From contig CM062294.1 of assembly GCA_031216915.1 (NCBI GenBank), positions 27,714,985-27,778,984 of the forward strand: a DNA stretch of 64,000 nt, read 5' to 3'. Positions 45,900 through 58,047 of this stretch are shown piece by piece. A program made the position numbers and the translations under genes. The notes below the pieces were generated by a model, which saw only the letters and a program-made list of their open reading frames with translations, was not told the DNA's origin and made no database searches. Numbering within the stretch: the stretch's first letter is position 1; every line of letters begins with the position of its first letter. The DNA comes from Pictodentalium vernedei (lineage: Eukaryota > Mollusca > Scaphopoda > Dentaliida > Dentaliidae).

Positions 45900-47140
45900 A
45901 CCAACCTATATTGGCTTATTAGCATATTTAATGAGCGCAGGAATATTCAATCATCACACGTTCTTCTGTAAACAAACAACTTTGTGTCATGTTTCAAAAA
46001 TATTAGCAAACGAACGTTTGTCGAAGAAAATAGAAATAAAAACACAGACCGCAAAACATAAAGGACACTTGACTCTTTTATCTCAATTTTTTGATGAACA
46101 CCATTATGAGTTGAGCGAGTTGCACGAAATTCCTATTGAAAAGTTATGCGAATACATTGCAGAATTCATAATATGATGTCATCGGAATATGCCAATGTTC
46201 ATTTCACTACAAATCTTGAACCTCTGTCTTCCCGACGTTCGGATTTAATTTTGTGGTATGTACCTGTTGTATGTACAGAACTTTTGTGCACTCTTTCCGA
46301 TAAGCAAATAAGTTTTCTTCAGAAATGGACAACAAAATTGCTCGATATTGCTGCACGTGCCCCCAAATTTCTTTTGATGACGTCAGACTGTTTTGGTGGG
46401 GAAGAAAAATTATCCTTGATGGGGTGGGTATTAGTACTCAAACGATTAGTCGACTAGTCGAATTCGACTCTGGGCAAACCAGTAGTTGACTCTCAATTGT
46501 GCAGTCGACTAGTCGGAGTTCAAGCTTTTAGGTAAATAGTATCCCTTCTGTGCCACTGTCACACAGTTTGAACAGCAATATTGGGCAATCAATGTATACA
46601 TCTATTGCCATCTAATAGTAGTGACAGTAGTTTGTTTTAACTGGTAGAGTACTAGTAGAGTGCGGAATTATTTTGGACTATAAGGATATGTTATTAATTT
46701 GCCTTGTTGCAATTTATGGGAGAGTGCCTATAGGCACTCTCCCATAAATCGCAACAAGGCAAATTAAATAAGACTATATAATTTCACTCTTAGCATAATT
46801 AGAAGCACATTAACAGAACAATGCTCCAGTAAGTTGCTGTATATGAATGCCCAAGTGAAGCCAAATTTGGACCTTCAGCACTCTACCGGAACACCAATAC
46901 TGTTATAAGGAGACAGGTTATCACCAATGACCAGTCGAAGTCGACTTGACTTTTGGGTATTGACTAGTCGACTTTGGAATTCACTAGTTGTTTGAGCACT
47001 AGTGGGTATGAGATGGGGAAATCTCACCCTCGGGACAAGATATTTGGTCCAGACACTCGGCAAGCCTTATGTCTGGCCCAAATATCTTGTCCCGAGGGGG
47101 TAAGATTTCCCCATCTCACACCCCCACCCACCAGGGATAA
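45900..47140 (+). repeat. Family G element copy 2 with captured coding fragment
   Basis: Matches 9717-10165 and ends in a large inverted repeat (47003-47135; GAGATGGGGAAATCTCACCC arms). An 81-codon frame (45931-46176) ends LHEIPIEKLCEYIAEFII, which resembles the start of the KIAA1958/DUF3504 proteins (Crypton-derived recombinase-like) common in molluscs; this is recognition from memory. The second frame (46146-46457) has no known motif. A hAT MITE is inserted at 46432. Confidence 0.6.
46432..47001. mobile_element. hAT MITE, second copy
   Basis: 570 bp with TIR TAGTACTCAAACGATTAGTC / TTGTTTGAGCACTA and a perfect 8-bp duplication GTGGGTAT (46424-46431, 47002-47009). Inverted relative to 39283-39850. 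The same central palindrome lies at 46696-46765. It splits the terminal palindrome of family G. Confidence 0.92.
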
Positions 47141-47251
47141 TAACAATCTTAACAGTGCTGAAGAGGCAGGCAACAATGAGGTAGAAACACTGTTAAGTCT
47201 TCTACAGCAGTTGTGTATTTGTACATGTATATACAGTAGTCAGTGACATGA

Positions 47252-47656
47252 TATTTATTATTTATTTATTGGTGTTTAAGGTCACATACGTATGCACAAT
47301 GGCTAATCATGACCATGACAGTTTTATGGGTGGAGGAAGCCGGAGTACCCGGAGAGAACCACAAGCAACAACGAGCAGCTGCCAGCTCCCCAATATCGTA
47401 ACTCCACATTGCAGCACAGGACGGATTAGATTGGTTGAAAACATGTGCACCATCGATGTACAGTACGCTTTAGTACACAGCATCATCAGGCCTCCATGTG
47501 GACAACGGGGGTTAAGTGCCTCTCCCAAGGACAAAGCATGGGAGTTTGAATCAATTGCTCAGACGGTCACCCATCCGAGGACTAACAGAGCTCGGATTTG
47601 CTTAACTTTGGTGATCTGACGAGAACCGGTTACCGCAATGTAACCGCGCCCCCAAC
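47252..47656 (-). mobile_element. 5S rRNA-derived SINE
   Basis: Read on the minus strand, 47650-47557 resembles animal 5S rRNA: ACCGGTTCTCGTCAGATCAC, AAGTTAAGCAA (box A), then GAGCTCTGTTAGT and GGATGGGTGACCG (box C). A body of about 250 bp follows, and a tail TGACCTTAAACACCAATAAA with further TAAA repeats at 47252-47290. This order (5S head, body, LINE-like tail) is that of the SINE3 class, transcribed by Pol III from the internal 5S promoter. A truncated tail copy is at 38277-38366. Confidence 0.8.
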
Positions 47657-47702
47657 ATAAAATGAATCTGAGGCTTTAAAGGTTAACCACGTGGAGTGTT
47701 AA

Positions 47703-47945
47703 CCCTTTACCCAACGAATCGCCCACATTCGCCCGCGTAATTTGCAAATTCAGCAACTGAAAAAATATTATTTTTGGAAAAATTTCAACAAAACCATATC
47801 ATGTGACCCCTCTTTGGAAATAGCTCGTCGAGCTCATTCCAACGAGGGGTCACATGAAATAGTTTTGTTGAACTTTTTTGAAAAAAATTAAAAAATGATA
47901 TTTGAAATAATAAATTTTGATATCGTGCGTTGGGTAAAGAAAGGG
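47703..47945. mobile_element. TTAA MITE, subfamily III, right end worn
   Basis: The left end CCCTTTACCCAACG follows TTAA (47699-47702). Palindrome arms CATATCATGTGACCCCTC. The right end GTTGGGTAAAGAAAGGG has a small insertion and no TTAA follows. Confidence 0.8.
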
Positions 47946-48658
47946 TAAAAATCAGCATGTCTCAAAACTTAAAATAGTATGCAGGCCTCAAAGCTTAAAA
48001 TAATACACCTCAATTAATGATAGTGGACTGGTCAGCTGGTATTAACATATTTATCTTGGCAACACAGGTCCAGAAATAAGTTGCAAAAGGTCGCTTGAAT
48101 TAGCAGGAGGTTACGATGATTTAAAAAATAGTAACCAGCGAACTGTTCATGATCACTTTTAAACATTTATGGAATGTAAAGGTGCTGTTAAAATGATAAA
48201 CAATGACAGCATTTTCAAGTTCGCAATTCACAAAATGACAAACACTATTATAAAACCTAGAGAATGATCTATCTAACTTTCCTGGGTTTAAATAATTTGA
48301 TTGTTGTGGGGAACATTGGTATGAGTTGACAGTTTATGAATGCTTTAGATGATACAGACCTTGAAGATATCGGACCTTTCTGGAGACAATTCGGATCCTG
48401 GATAAGTGAGACGTTGGAAAATTCAGACATCCATGTTTATCATTTGAATCAGCCATGGTCAGATTTGTCCGAAGTCTGAATTGTCCTGTAAACGTCTTCA
48501 TCCCAAAAACTTGTCACAGTTCAATAATAATAGTAGAATTGTCATTCAACATTATGATGGTCAAAAAATCACATGAACACTATTTTCCAAGTAAAATCCA
48601 CTTTACTTCAACAATTTATCAGAGAACTGCTAAAATATATATCGCAGGACAACTTAAG
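47946..48658. other. Unassigned sequence with one protein-like frame
   Basis: At about 48330-48479 the plus strand has a 48-codon frame (DDTDLEDIGPFWRQFGSW ... QPWSDLSEV, stop) preceded by TTGACAG, which could be an acceptor. No domain recognised and no partner exon, so it is not called as a gene. Confidence 0.35.
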
Positions 48659-51600
48659 ACAAGAGGCCCCAAGGGGCCTGAGGGCGCTCACCTGACATGG
48701 AAGCCTAAATATCAACCCAGAGAACCGATTTCAACAAGTTGCATCTGCTCCTCCTAAGAAAAGCTTATACCAAATATCCCAAGATTCTGACCAGTGGATC
48801 TAAAAAAAAAAAGAAGATTTTTAAAGAATATTCCTCATATTGAACTAAGTTATAATTCGGTCTCCCACAGGGAGCCCATATATGAACCCAGGGACTTGCC
48901 TTTAACAAACTTGAATCTCACTCCCCCCTAAGGATGCTGCACACCAAATATCAAAACATTCCGACTGCTGGATCCGAAGAAGTAGATTTTTAAAGAAAAT
49001 TCCTCGTTTTGAACTAAGTTACAATTCAAGCTCCCACAGTGAATCCAAATATGGACCTAGGGACATGGCTTGAACAAACTTGAATCTCACCCCCTAAGGA
49101 TGCTGCATATCAAATATCAAAACATTCCAACTGCTGGATCTGAAGAAGATTTTAAGGAAAATTCCTCATTTTGAACTAAGTTATAATTCAGGCTACCACA
49201 GTGAGCCCAAATATGAACCCAGGGACTTGGCTTGAACAAACTTGCATCTCACCCCCCTAAGCATGGTGCATACCCAATATCAAATGATTCTACCTGCTGG
49301 ATCTTGAGAAGAAGATTTTCAAAGAAATTTGCCTGAAATGCACAAAGTTCGAATTCGAGCTTCTATAGTGAGCCCAAATATGAATCTAGGAAGCCGATTT
49401 GAACAAACTTGAATCAGATCCACCCCAGAATGTTGCATACCAAATATCAAAAGATTCTGCCTGCTGGATCTGGAGAAGAAGATTTTTTAAGAAATTTGCC
49501 TGAAATGCACAAAGTTCGAATTCGAGCTTCTATAGTGAGCCCAAATTTGAATCTAGGGAGCCGATTTGAACAAACTTGAATCAGATCCACCCCACAATGT
49601 TGCATACCAAATATCAAAAGATTCTGCCTGCTGAATCTGGAGAAGATTTTTGAAGAAATTTGCCTGAAATGCACTAAGTTCGAATTCGGGCTTCTATAGT
49701 GAGCCCAAATATGAATCCAGGGGGCCGATTTGAACAAACCTGAATCAGATCCACCCCTCAATGTTGCATACCAAATATCAAAAGATTCTGCCTGCTGGAT
49801 CTGGAGAAGATTTTTGAAGAAATTTGCGTGAAATGCACTTGAAGGTCGAATTCGAGCTTCTATACTGAGCCGAAATATAAACCCAGGGGGCCGATTTGAA
49901 AAAAACTTGAATCAAATCGACCCCACAATGTTGCATACCAAATATCAAAAGATTCTGCCTGCTGGATCTGGAGAAGAAGATTTTTTAAGAAATTTGCCTG
50001 AAAGGCACTAAGTTCGAATTCGGGCTTCTATAGTGAGCCCAAATATGAACCCAGGGGGCCGATTTGAACAAACTTGAATCAGATCCACCCCACAATGTTG
50101 CATACCAAATATCAAAAGATTCTGCCTGCTGGATCTGGAGAAGATTTTTAAAGAAATTTGCCTGAAATGCACCAAGTTCCAATTCGAGCTTCTATGGTGG
50201 GCCCAAATATGAACCCAGGGGGCCGATTTGAACAAACTTGAATCAGATCCACCCCACAATGTTGCATACCAAATATGAAAAGATTCTGCCTGCTGGATCT
50301 GGAGAAGATTTTTAAAGAAATTTGCCTGAAATGCACTAAGTTCCAATTCGAGCTTCTATAGTGAACCCAAATATGAATCTAGGGAGCCGATTGGAACAAA
50401 TTTGAATCAGATCCACCCCACAATGTTGCATACCAAATATGAAAAGATTCTGCCTGCTGGATCTGGAGAAGAAAATTTTTTAAGAAATTTGCCTGAAATG
50501 CACTAAGTTCAAATTTGGGCTCCTATACTGAGCCCAAATATAAACCCAGGGGGGGGGGGGGCCGATTTGAACAAACTTGAATCAGATCCACCCCACAATG
50601 TTGCTTACCAAATATGAAAAGATTCTGCCTGATGGATCTGGAGAAGAAGATTTTTTAAGAAATTTGCCTGAAATGCACTAAGTTCGAATTCGAGCTTCTA
50701 GAGTGAGCCCAAATATGAATCTAGGGAGCCGATTTGAACAAACTTGAATCAGATCCACCCCATAATGTTGCATACCCAATATCAAAAGATTCTGCCTGCT
50801 GGATCTGGAGAAGAAGATTTTTGAAGAAATTTGCCTGAAATGCACTAAGTTGGAATTGGAGCTTCTATAGTGAGCCCAAATATGAATCTAGAGAGCCGAT
50901 TTGAACAAATTTGCATCAGATCCACCCCACAATGTTGCATACCAAATATCAAAAGATTCTGCCTGCTGGATCTGGAGAAGAAGATTTTTTAAAATGCACT
51001 AAGTTTAAATTTGGGCTCCTATAGTATACTGAGCCCAAATATAAACCCAGGATGCCGATTTGAACAAACTTGAATCAGATCCACCCCACAATGTTGCTTA
51101 CCAAATATGAAAAGATTCTGCCTGCTGGATCTGGAGAAGAAGATTTTTTAAGAAATTTGCCTGAAATGCACTATGTTCGAATTCGAGCTTCTATATATAG
51201 TGAGCCCAAATATTAATCTAGGAAGCCAATTTGAACAAACTTGAATCCGATCCACCCCACAATGTTGCATACCAAATATCTAAATATTCTGCCTGCTGGA
51301 TCTGGAGAAGATGATTTTTTAATAAATTTGCCTGAATTGCACTAAGTTCGAATTCGGGCTTCTATAGTAAGCCCAAATATGAATCCAGGGGGCCGATTTG
51401 AACAAATTTGCATCAGATCCACCCCACAATGTTGCATACCAAATATGAAAAGATTCTGCCTGCTAGATCTGGAGAAGAAGATTTTTAAAAATGCACTAAG
51501 TTTAAATTTGGGCTCCTATAGTATACTGAGCCCAAATATAAACCCAGGATACCGATTTGAACAAACTTGAATCAGATCCACCCCACAATGTTGCTTACCA

Positions 51601-53996
51601 AATATGAAAAAATTCTGCCTGCTGGATCTGGAGAAGAAGATTTTTTAAGAAATTTGCCTGAAATGCACTATGTTCGAATTTGAGCTTCTATATTGAGCCC
51701 AAATATTAATCTAGGAAGCCAATTTCAACAAACTTGAATCAGATCCACCCCACAATGTTGCATACCAAATATCAAAATATTCTGCCTGCTGGATCTGGAG
51801 AAGATGATTTTTTAATAAATTTGCCTGAATTGCACTAAGCGCGAATTCGGGCTTCTATAGTAAGCCCAAATATGAATCCAGGGGGCCAATTTGAACAAAC
51901 TTGAATCAGATCCACCCCGCAATGTTGCATACCAAATATGAAAAGATTCTGCCTGCTGGATCTGGAGAAGAAAATTTTTGAAGAAATTTGCCTGAAATGC
52001 ACGAAGTTCGAATTCGAGCTTCTATAGTGAGCCCAAATATGAATCTAGGGAGCCGATTTGAACAAACTTGAATCAGATCCACCCCACAATGTTGCATACC
52101 AAATATGAAAAGATTCTGCCTGCTGGATCTGGAGAAGATTTTTGAAGAAATTTACCTGAAAAGCACCAAGTTCGAATTCGAGCTTCTATAGTGGGCCCAA
52201 ATATGAATCTAGGGAGCCTATTTGAACAAACTTGAATCAGATCCACCCCACAATGTTGCATACCAAATATCAAAATATTCTGCCTACTGGATCTGGAGAA
52301 GATGATTTTTTAATAAATTTGCCTGAAATGCACTAAGTTCGAATTGGAGCTTCTATAGTGAGCCCAAATATGAATCTAGAGAGCCGATTTGAACAAATTT
52401 GCATCAGATCCACCCCACAATGTTGCATACCAAATATCAAAAGATTCTGCCTGCTGGATCTGGAGAAGAAGATTTTTTAAAATGCACTAAGTTTAAATTT
52501 GGGCTCCTATAGTATACTGAGCCCAAATATAAACCCAGGATGCCGATTTGAACAAACTTGAATCAGATCAACCCCACAATGTTGCTTATCAAATATGAAA
52601 AGATTCTGCCTGCTGGATCTGGAGAAGAAGATTTTTTAAGAAATTTGCCTGAAATGCACTATGTTCGAATTCGAGCTTCTATAGTGAGCCCAAATATTAA
52701 TCTAGGAAGCCAATTTCAACAAACTTGAATCCGATCCACCCCACAATGTTGCATACCAAATATCAAAATATTCTGCCTGCTGGATCTGGAGATGATTTTT
52801 TAATAAATTTGCCTGAATTGCACTAAGTTCGAATTCGGGCTTCTATAGTAAGCCCAAATATGAATCCAGGGGGCCAATTTGAACAATCTTGAATCAGATC
52901 CACCCCGCAATGTTGCATACCAAATATGAAAAGATTCTGCCTGCTGGATCTGGAGAAGAAAATTTTTGAAGAAATTTGCCTGAAATGCACGAAGTTCGAA
53001 TTCGAGCTTCTATAGTGAGCCCAAATATGAATCTAGGGAGCCGATTTGAACAAACTTGAATCAGATCCACCCCACAATGTTGCATACCAAATATGAAAAG
53101 ATTCTGCCTGCTGGATCTGGAGAAGATTTTTGAAGAAATTAACCTGAAATGCACTAAGTTCGAATTCGAGCTTCTATAGTGGGCCCAAATATGAATCTAG
53201 GGAGCCTATTTGAACAAACTTGAATCAGATCCACCCCACAATGTTGCATACCAAATATCAAAATATTCTGCCTGCTGGATCTGGAGAAGATGATTTTTTA
53301 ATAAATTTGCCTGAAATGCACAAAGTTCGAATTCGGGCTTCTATAGTAAGCCCAAATATGAATCCAGAGGGCCAATTTGAACAATCTTGAATCAGATCCA
53401 CCCCACAATGTTGCATACCAAATATGAAAAGATTCTGCCTGCTGGATCTGGAGAAGAAAATTTTTGAAGAAATTTACCTGAAATGCACCAAGTTCGAATT
53501 CGAGCTTCTGTAGTGAGCCCAAATATGAATCTAGGGAGCCGATTTGAACAAATTTGAATCAGATCCACCCCACAATGTTGCTTACCAAATATGAAAAGAT
53601 TCTGCCTGCTGGATCTGGAGAAGAAGATTTTTGAAGAAATTTACCTGAAATGCACCAAGTTCGAATTCGAGCTTCTATAGTGAGCCCAAATATGAATCTA
53701 GTGAGCCGATTTGAACAAACTTGAATCAGATCCACCTCACAACGTTGCATACCAAATATCAAAAGATTCTGCCTGCTGGATCTGGAGAAGAAGATTTTTT
53801 AAGAAATTTGCCTGAAATGCACTAAGTTCGAAATCGGGCTCCTATACTGAGCCCAAATATGAACCCAGGGGGCCGATTTGAACAAACTTGAATCAGATCC
53901 ACCCTACAATGTTGCAAACCAAATATCAAAAGATTCTGCCTGCTGGATCTGGAGAAGAAGATTTTTTAATGTTTTTTCCATTGCCTACAGTGTTAA

Positions 53997-54442
53997 CTAG
54001 AGTGATGTCACGCATGCAGCCCGACTGTCCCAGGAATGGCAATGCTTAGATGCAAAATAGACGGAGCCATCTTTTGTTAACAGTTTACCTAACGAATCTG
54101 CCATATCTGCACTCGTGATATACAAAATTTGCTATTCACATATTATTTTTTCATTTCTCTACTTCAAAACATACCTCATGACCTATTAATGGAATAATGG
54201 AACAAACTTGATGAGCTTGTTCCAATAAGGAGTAATAAGCCATAGTTAGAAGTAAAGAAAAAATGAAAAAGTCTGATGTTTCAGAAAAATAATTTGTACT
54301 GTTGGCTTCAAATTGTGTTAGGTAAAGGATTAAAGATGCAGTACATAAAGCAATGTTGTGCTATATGAGTCAATTTTCTTTTTTGCATGTAATAACTCCC
54401 AATTCCTCAAAATGCATTTTGGGAATAATTGCTTAAGTGACA

Positions 54443-54482
<40 letters not shown>

Positions 54483-56444
54483 GAGGGGGGGGGGGGGGGG
54501 GGAGTTGTGGAACCTATATTGAAACCTGGCCTGCATTACTAGCTGGAAAATACACATATCAACTTTGGTTGAAAACAAATAATCCAAACTGTAGTAATCA
54601 GTTGGAAACCAATTGTTTGCATACAGATGGACGGACGAAAGTCATGACTATAGCCCTGACTATTGTCAGGCTAAAAATGCATTTTGTAGCAAAGAAAAAA
54701 TATTGCATGAATGGCCCTGGGTGAGGAGGAGGTGGGGTGGGGGGTGAGGGGTGAGGGGTGGGGGAGAATGGGGGTGTGTTAGGGGAGTCCCACATGTGGT
54801 CAGTCTAAATCCTTCAGAATGCATTTTTAGCAGAGAAAAACAAAATACCTAACTGGCACCATGGGGGTGGGGGTGGGGGTGGGGGGTGTGGTGTTTGTCT
54901 GGGTTTTTAACCACAAACTTTAACCAAAACTGTAAAACTGCATTTTTAACGAAAGAAAAAAAAAGTGCCTAATTGGCCCCCCGGTGGGTGGTGGAATCCC
55001 CCCCCCCCCAGGGTGGGGGGGGGGGGGGCAGGGGGTACGTAAGTTTAAAAAAAAGGTTCCACATGTAGTGACTGTAAATAGTTCAAAATGCATATTGGAG
55101 AAAAGAAGAAAAAAAAAAGCCTAATTGGGTGGGGGGGGGGTGTTTGGGGTTTTTTTTTAACCACAAACTTGGAGTCACCATACCAAGCTACAATGAAATC
55201 CCTTCATAATTATGGCCTGTGAAATATTTTAAAGGTTTTCGGGCTTCGGGCCTCTGTTGCTGTCACAGTTGCCCAAAAAGGGACGTTCTCATCTAGACAT
55301 TATATGAAGTCTACCTATCACATTACAATGAAATCCCTCCATAAATATGACCTATAGACTGTGCTAAAGGTATTCGGGATTTGGGCCCCTGTTGCTGTCA
55401 CAGTTGCCCAAAAGGGGACGTTCTCATGTAGACATTATATGAAGACAACCTATCAAGTTACAATGAAATCCCTCCATAAATATGACGTGTAGACTGTGCC
55501 AAAGGTTTTCGGGCTTTGGGCTCGGGCAGCCATCATGGTTGAATGATCCCAACCAAAAGGGGACATTCTCATCTGGGCATCATGTGGATTGATCCTACGA
55601 AGTTACAATGAAATCCCTTCATAAATATGACTGTAGACTGTGCTGAAGGGTTTCGGGCACCTGTAGCCGTCAAAGTTGCCCAATCGCGTCCAAAAGGGGA
55701 CTTTCTCATGTTGACATTATATGAAGTCAATCTATCAAGTTACAATGAAATCCCTCCATAAATATGACCTGTAGACTGTGCTAAAGGTTTTCGGGTTTTG
55801 GGCTCGGGCAGTTGTGACGGTTGATAGATCACGCCCAAATGGGGAAATTCTCATGTAGACATCATACGGAGTCATCATATCAAGTTACAATGAAATGCAT
55901 CCATATTAAACATGACCTGCAGACTGTGCTAAAAGTTTTTGGGTTTCGGGCTTGGGCAGCCATCACGGTTGACAGATCATTCCCAAACAGGGACGTTCTC
56001 ATCTAGGCATTATACAGAGGCATTCTATGAAGTTGCAATGAAATCCCTTCATAAATATGACCTGTATACTGTGCGAATGGTTTTCGGGTTTTGGGCTCGG
56101 GCAGCCATACCGGTTGAGCAATCCCGACCAAAAGGGGACATTCTCATGAAGACATGACCTAAAACCTGCATATGAAATTTCGTGACGAGCAGACAAGAAC
56201 TACCGGGTATAGCCTGTACTTGAATGTTGAATAAAAAAACTTTAACCACAAACTTTAACCAAAACTCCTAATGTCAACTAAACAGGGAAAGAAAAAACAA
56301 AAACAAAAAAAAAAACACTTGAACCTTCAGTAAAAAACTTTAACCACAAACTTTAACCAAAAACTCTAACAGAAGGACAGACGGATGGACAAAAGTCATT
56401 ACTAACCCCTTACTGTAAACAGTCGGACTAAAAAGTGCTGACTC
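53997..56444 (+). repeat. Family E/F array element inserted in family B
   Basis: Contains a TTAA MITE (54081-54329), a (TG)n tract (about 54447-54479) with G runs, and an internal tail hairpin AGCCCTGAC tatt GTCAGGCT AAAAA (54652-54677). F units follow (ATGCATTTT ... GCCTAATTGG with G-rich runs, to about 55170), then seven E units of 134-146 bp (ACAATGAAATCCCTCCATAA; GTTGCCCAAAAGGGGAC) to about 56160. The final worn tail (ACAGTCGGACTAAAAA) abuts the resumed B sequence. Confidence 0.65.
54081..54329. mobile_element. TTAA MITE, old copy
   Basis: 249 bp between TTAA 54077-54080 and 54330-54333. Ends CAGTTTACCTAACG and GTGTTAGGTAAAGGA. The palindrome is eroded (ACTTCAAAACATACCTCATG; GAGCTTGTTCC). 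Confidence 0.75.
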
Positions 56445-57110
56445 AGCACTTTTTCAAAGTCCTGAAAGAAGTACCTTGTGATCAAACCGATAGCGATTTT
56501 TTTTAACCATTCTATTCTACTGGATAAAAGTAAGCTTTATACAAAATAAGAATTCTCTGTGCCGTGTAGTTTTGGAGATATGGCAGTTTTAAGGTGTTTC
56601 CTATTTTTAGCTCCCGAGGTTCCCACGGGGCAACGAGAAAAAATTTTTTTGCATCAATCAACTACTTATGACCCATTATCATCACATATCAAATTTGGTT
56701 CAAATCGACCTCATGGTTCACAAAATAGAAATTTTAGGCTAGGCCAAAATTTTTCCCCCTCCCATAACGAAGGCAAATAATGCCCGACAAACTTCTCTTG
56801 AACAAACTTGATTCTACACCTCAACAGGAAGCTGCATACCAAATATCAAGTCTCTGCTACTGCTGGTTCATAAGAAGAAGATTTTCAAAGATTTTGGTGC
56901 CCCTTGGGGGTGTGGCCCCACCCAGGAGGAGGGGCAACTTCATTTGAACAAATTTGAATTGACATTAGGTAATAAACATTTACCCAACATTTGAAAAATA
57001 TTGGGCCAGTGGTTTCTTCGGAGAAGTTGGTTTTGTAAAGTTTACGCCGGACGACGGATGGAAAGCGATCAGTAAAGCTCACCTTGAGCTTTGCTCAAGT
57101 GAGCTAAAAA

Positions 57111-57975
57111 CTGATTAGACCTAATTTTGGTACAAAATGACCACTGGCAGCCATCTTGAATTTTGGACCGCACCCAGGACGTTTTGTGAAGATCGGTTCA
57201 TAAAAACAGACTCTAGCCCAAGTCAAATTGACATGTGTACTTACTGTGTGTAAGTAGCACTGAAAAAATCAAAGTTCATCTAATTTGTATAATTTCTGCA
57301 GGAGAAAAACACCCGTATTATATGTGATGTATCCCATGGTGCTAAACATTCACCCAAAAAATTATTCAAATCAGCGCTTTCATATGGAAGTTCTGTGCAA
57401 AAATCTGATTGCACCTAATTTTGTACAAAATGGCTGCCATCGGCCATCTTGAATTTCGGACCGGACCCCAAAACACTCGTTCCCATCCCACAGTGATACC
57501 AAAGGTACCCAAGAAGTTTCGTAAAGATCGGTTCATAAATACGGCCTCTAGCCCGAGCCGTATTGACATTTGTACTTACAGTGCTGAAAGTAACACTAAA
57601 TAGATCAAAGTTAGTCTAATTTGCATAATTTACTCACGAGAAAAAAACTTGTATTATATGTGATGTATCCCATGGTACTAAACATTCATACAAAATATTA
57701 TTCAAATCAGCGCTTTCATATGGAAGTTTTGCACAAAAATTAGATTGCACCTAATTTTGTACAAAATGGTTACCAGCGGTCAACTTGAATTTCGGATCGG
57801 ACCGCAAAACACTTGTTCTCGTCCCATGGTCATAGCAAAGGTACCCAAGAAGTTTCATAAAGATCGGTTCATAAATACGGCCTCTAGCCCGAGCCATATT
57901 GAATTGTTGACGGAGAGGCAGACAACTGGCCATGGCATAAGCTCAAATTTGGCTTCGTCCAAAGTTGAGGTAACA
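57111..57975 (+). repeat. Family A fragment, headless
   Basis: Starts inside a family A unit (CTGATTAGACCTAATTTTGG) directly after the family B tail. It has about two and a half units and ends in a worn tail (AGCTCAAATTTGGC ... AAAGTTGAGGTAAC). Confidence 0.75.
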
Positions 57976-58047
57976 AACATTGGCTTTTGCTCTAGTTCCA
58001 GCATTTTTGAAAGCCTTGATAGTGGCTTCTAGCATTCAACCAGTTAA

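Larger units (their letters stand above)
48659..57110 (+). repeat. Giant family B element, split by a second array element
   Basis: Head AGGCCCC/GGGGCCT (48664-48679). About 31 units of roughly 165-170 bp run to 53996. After a 2.4 kb insertion (53997-56444), the B sequence resumes with the next expected module (GTGCTGACTCAGCAC; compare 25089-25130) and runs to the tail AGCTCACCTTGAGC ttt GCTCAAGTGAGCT (57076-57105), then AAAAA. Three-unit blocks recur (the TATAGTATACTGAGCCC variant near 51020, 51517, 52508), and 51700-52270 is repeated about 990 bp further on. Minus-strand frames such as FGLTIEARIRT are unit translations. Confidence 0.85.

Noticed and set aside
49447-53762. Many 60-112 residue minus-strand frames with shared peptides (FGLTIEARIRT, SNRLPRFIFG)
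   Set aside because: They are one frame of the family B unit repeated along the array, with breaks at random places.
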